NCBI GenBank assembly: GCA_002104905.1
Contig: MCFE01000088.1
Span: 112,782 to 176,781, forward strand
From: Basidiobolus meristosporus CBS 931.73
Taxonomy: Eukaryota > Basidiobolomycota > Basidiobolomycetes > Basidiobolales > Basidiobolaceae
DNA length: 64,000 bases
Direction: 5' to 3'
The notes under the pieces are model-generated. The model was not told the origin of the DNA and made no database searches. It worked only from the letters and a program-made list of their open reading frames with translations. Of the stretch, positions 61,583 to 64,000 are shown piece after piece. A program made the position numbers and the translations under genes. The stretch's first letter is position 1. Every line of letters starts with the position of its first letter.

Positions 61583-64000
61583 AGGGGGGAGACAGTCACC
61601 AACAGGTGAAATCTTTATTTCAGTTGAAACAAAGAAGCCAGCGCTACTGTTGTAGCTTTGATACAAGAGTGTGTAGCTGAGGGGAATTTGTAGGTAAGTT
61701 AATAAGAAGTGATGATAGTTCTTCAGTGCTCAAGACACTGTTCAGTGGGAAGGGGGGTAGCAAGAGAGGTAAGAATGACTTGTGAACAACATTAATGAGG
61801 GGAATGTGATAAGGATTGATATTCATCATAAAGGGAGTGTGCTGCTGCAGATATTGCTGCCAAAGGTCTGTCAAGTACTTCAGGTAGGCCAGCTTGGGTT
61901 TTTCTGACTGCAGAATATAATGCAGCAAACTTCTTGACTTCAGGATCTCCAAGTATAGTTCTCCAGCAGGAGCCAGGTGTTGTGTGGTGTGTTCTCTTCC
62001 AGGCCTTAATCAGTGGGTTGTTGCAGTTGTGAAGTCTGAGGTATAATCTGGTTCTAAGGTAGAGAAGTCTGATCTTATAGGGCATAAACCCAAAAGCACC
62101 AAGAATAGCATGTCTGTAGGGGCATTCAGGCAAATGAGGCACCAAGGAGGTAATGCACCATACTGCAAACTTGTCAAGCTTAGTGCAGTCTCTAGAAGTA
62201 AGAGAGAGAAGTGGTAAGCCAAATTCCAGGACAGGGAAGACAAACTGCTTGAGTAGAAGGAGGCAGCTGGGAGCTGAAGTTGTAGGAGGAGTAACAGCCA
62301 GTAGCTTGTGGAGTGCCTGTCTTGCCAGGATAATTCTCTTCTTCAGGTGTGCTCCAGAGTCTAGTCCAGTAGGAAGGAAAGGAAAGCCAAGATATGTAGC
62401 AGAAACCTGAGCAGGTAGAGTGGAGTTCTCCAAGTTGATGGGAGAGCCCAAAGGTACTGTCTTTGCAATGGAAAGCTGGAGATTATTCTTCTGCAGATAC
62501 TGGTGGATGGTCTGGGAGTCTTGTTGCACATTGGAGGAGGATATTCTGATGTCATCAGCAAAGAGAGTAACCAGGCAGTCAGCTGAGAGTCTTGGGAAAT
62601 CATTCAGGAAGATGGCAAACAGTATAGGACCAAGCACAGAGCCTTGAACCACTCCATTAGGAACTGAGAACACAGCTGATTGCTCACTTGGGTGCAGAAT
62701 TCTTGCTTGTGGATCCAGAAACAGAGACCTGACAAGGAGGGTGAGAGAGGTACTGGAGAAGCATTGCAACTTGGACCAAAGCAGATTTCTGTCAACTGAA
62801 TCAAAGGCCTTAGTAATATCAAACAGAACAGAGGGATACTTGCACTGGAGAGAGTGATCTTGGCTAAGTATGACTGCATATTCCAAGGAGAGGCCAGGAA
62901 CAAAGCCAAACTGTGCAGGATGAAACTTGAGGGAGTCAGAGTAGAGCTCCTGAGCAAGCAGAAGCTCAAACACCTTTCTGCAGGTGGGCAGCAGAGATAT
63001 TGGCCTGTAGGAGCTAGGATCCAGGTGCTTTCCTTTACCCTTGTACAGTGGCAGAACATTTGCAAAGGACCATTCCTCAGGAGTAGAAAGCTGGGCTGAG
63101 CATTGCTGAAACAGTGGAAGCAGAAGTGCAGACATGGCCTTGGTACTAGTCTTCAGAAGCTCATAAGGAGATTGTGTCCACACCTGGAGCAGTAGAGTTG
63201 GGAAGCCTCTTGAGCACATTATGGATTCTCCTTTGATCAAGTGCAAGTGGGATGGGCAGAGTCTTGAAGTCAGGATGAAAGCCAGGAGTTGAGTACTGCT
63301 TTGTAGAGAAGAAGATGTTAGCCAGCTGTTCTGTTGAAGGTAACTTCCTGGAAGAGGGCCTCATTGCTCTGTAGAGTCTTGATACTGTTCTTGTTATAGA
63401 GTTGGAAGATTGCAGAGGCAAAGAACTCATAATATGATCCCAGAGCTGAGTATGCAGAGTGTGGTGAATTGCCTTGGAGTGGTGTATTGCTGTCAGGAGG
63501 AGTTTCTCTGTTTTTGGGTTAGGGAAACTCAGGTAGCTTTGTTGCAGGGCTGAAACAATGGATTCCCATTTTCTTGAGGTAACAGCAGTAGTCTTGCATG
63601 GCAGTGAGAGGGAGGCAGACACCAGAATCAGATGCTTCACAAAGAGCCAGGCATAGTTGAGATCATCTGGCAGAGAAAGTAGCAAACTGGCAAGCTTCAA
63701 GTAGTTCCCAAAGTCTTTCTTCTGATTCTTGGTAGCTTTGTGGGTGAGCACAGTAAGTTTTGGCAGCTTCTTCTTCACAACTGGTTGCATAGAAAGGGAC
63801 CAGGCTGGGTGGTCAGAGGCTCTCAAGGATCCTAGCTCAGCTCCAGAGAATTGCTTGACTTCATTCACAAAGTAGAGGGCAGCAGCAGAAGGGCAGATCC
63901 AGTCAACACATCTTTTCTCAGATTGAGCACCCAGTGCTAGCAGATGGCTTTCTCTCAGGAAGTTCAGTAGGAATGTGGACCTTGGCTTCATTCTTGCAGT
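61583..64000 (-). mobile_element. LINE-1 copy e (runs off the window; two frameshifts in ORF2)
   Basis: ORF2 from the endonuclease (SEKRCVDWICPSAAALYF, SDHPAW) through reverse transcriptase (VLFDITKAFDSVDRN, GVVQGSVLG, LFADDIRISS) to the C-terminus and tail. One extra base near 61922 (before KKFA) and one extra G near 63166 (at the codons for TISYELL) split the frame into 61644-61952, 61792-63246 and 63161-63991; the element continues beyond base 64000. Apart from these indels the coding sequence is undamaged. Confidence 0.88.

Noticed and set aside
1-64000. CRISPR arrays, bacterial operons or ribosome-binding sites
   Set aside because: The window is eukaryotic, with spliced genes and TATA promoters; no regularly spaced repeat array was seen.

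Overview
This is eukaryotic nuclear DNA from a fungus. Most genes have short GT-AG introns (about 45-70 bases), promoters often carry TATA boxes, and the proteins include a UTP10/HEATR1-type ribosome-biogenesis factor, a GPI-type chitin deacetylase, a fungal aromatic-acid-exporter-like membrane protein and Ty1/copia and chromodomain Ty3/gypsy retroelements. A receiver-phosphodiesterase fusion, a STEAP-like metalloreductase and a large secreted GH20 expansion point to an early-diverging fungus. A Basidiobolus-like zoopagomycete would fit, but that is inference and is not shown by the sequence.

Layout. 1-5035: the 3' part of UTP10 (one single-base frameshift) and a three-exon ankyrin protein with a PP1-docking motif, both on +. 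5443-28448: a tandem array of ten paralogous secreted beta-N-acetylhexosaminidases (GH20), all on -. Two copies are fully intact, one differs only at its last residues, six carry one to two or three single-base indels, and one (copy 5) is a true pseudogene with an 814-base deletion. 29299-30248: a chitin/polysaccharide deacetylase. 30551-33667: a divergent pair, a mitochondrial carrier (8 exons, -) and an inositol monophosphatase (5 exons, +). 34080-35981: a PX plus PB1-like protein. 36256-39490: a 7-exon cAMP-type phosphodiesterase with an N-terminal receiver domain that has lost its phosphoacceptor Asp. 40092-41517: a STEAP-like metalloreductase. 42754-45148: two small cysteine-rich secreted proteins in gene-poor DNA. 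46840-50241: an 11-exon aromatic-acid-exporter-like protein. 51275-64000: a nested transposon block.

The transposon block holds solo copia LTRs, a solo gypsy-type LTR, a LINE-2 fragment, a copia 3' end, a chromodomain gypsy 3' end, then four copies of a LINE (LINE-1 here, - strand) alternating with a tRNA-headed SINE and SINE fragments. The LINE and SINE share a 3' tail: an AAATAAAGATTTCACC core, a small hairpin, then C-rich sequence ending in CCCTAA telomere-type units. In the one full-length LINE, ORF1 and ORF2 lie in the same frame, separated by a single TGA followed by CTA, the classical stop-codon readthrough context, and ORF2 has no ATG near its start.

How the genes relate. The GH20 enzymes and the deacetylase both act on chitin or chito-oligosaccharides outside the cell, so the left half reads as a chitin-processing region. 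The paralogs share upstream promoter blocks, so they were probably duplicated with their promoters and then homogenised by gene conversion.

Caution on quality. Single-base indels in otherwise undecayed reading frames (UTP10, six to seven GH20 copies, LINE copy e) and a roughly 180-base stretch at 61400-61582 that differs from its paralogs almost only by deletions in doubled bases suggest uncorrected long-read errors in parts of this assembly.
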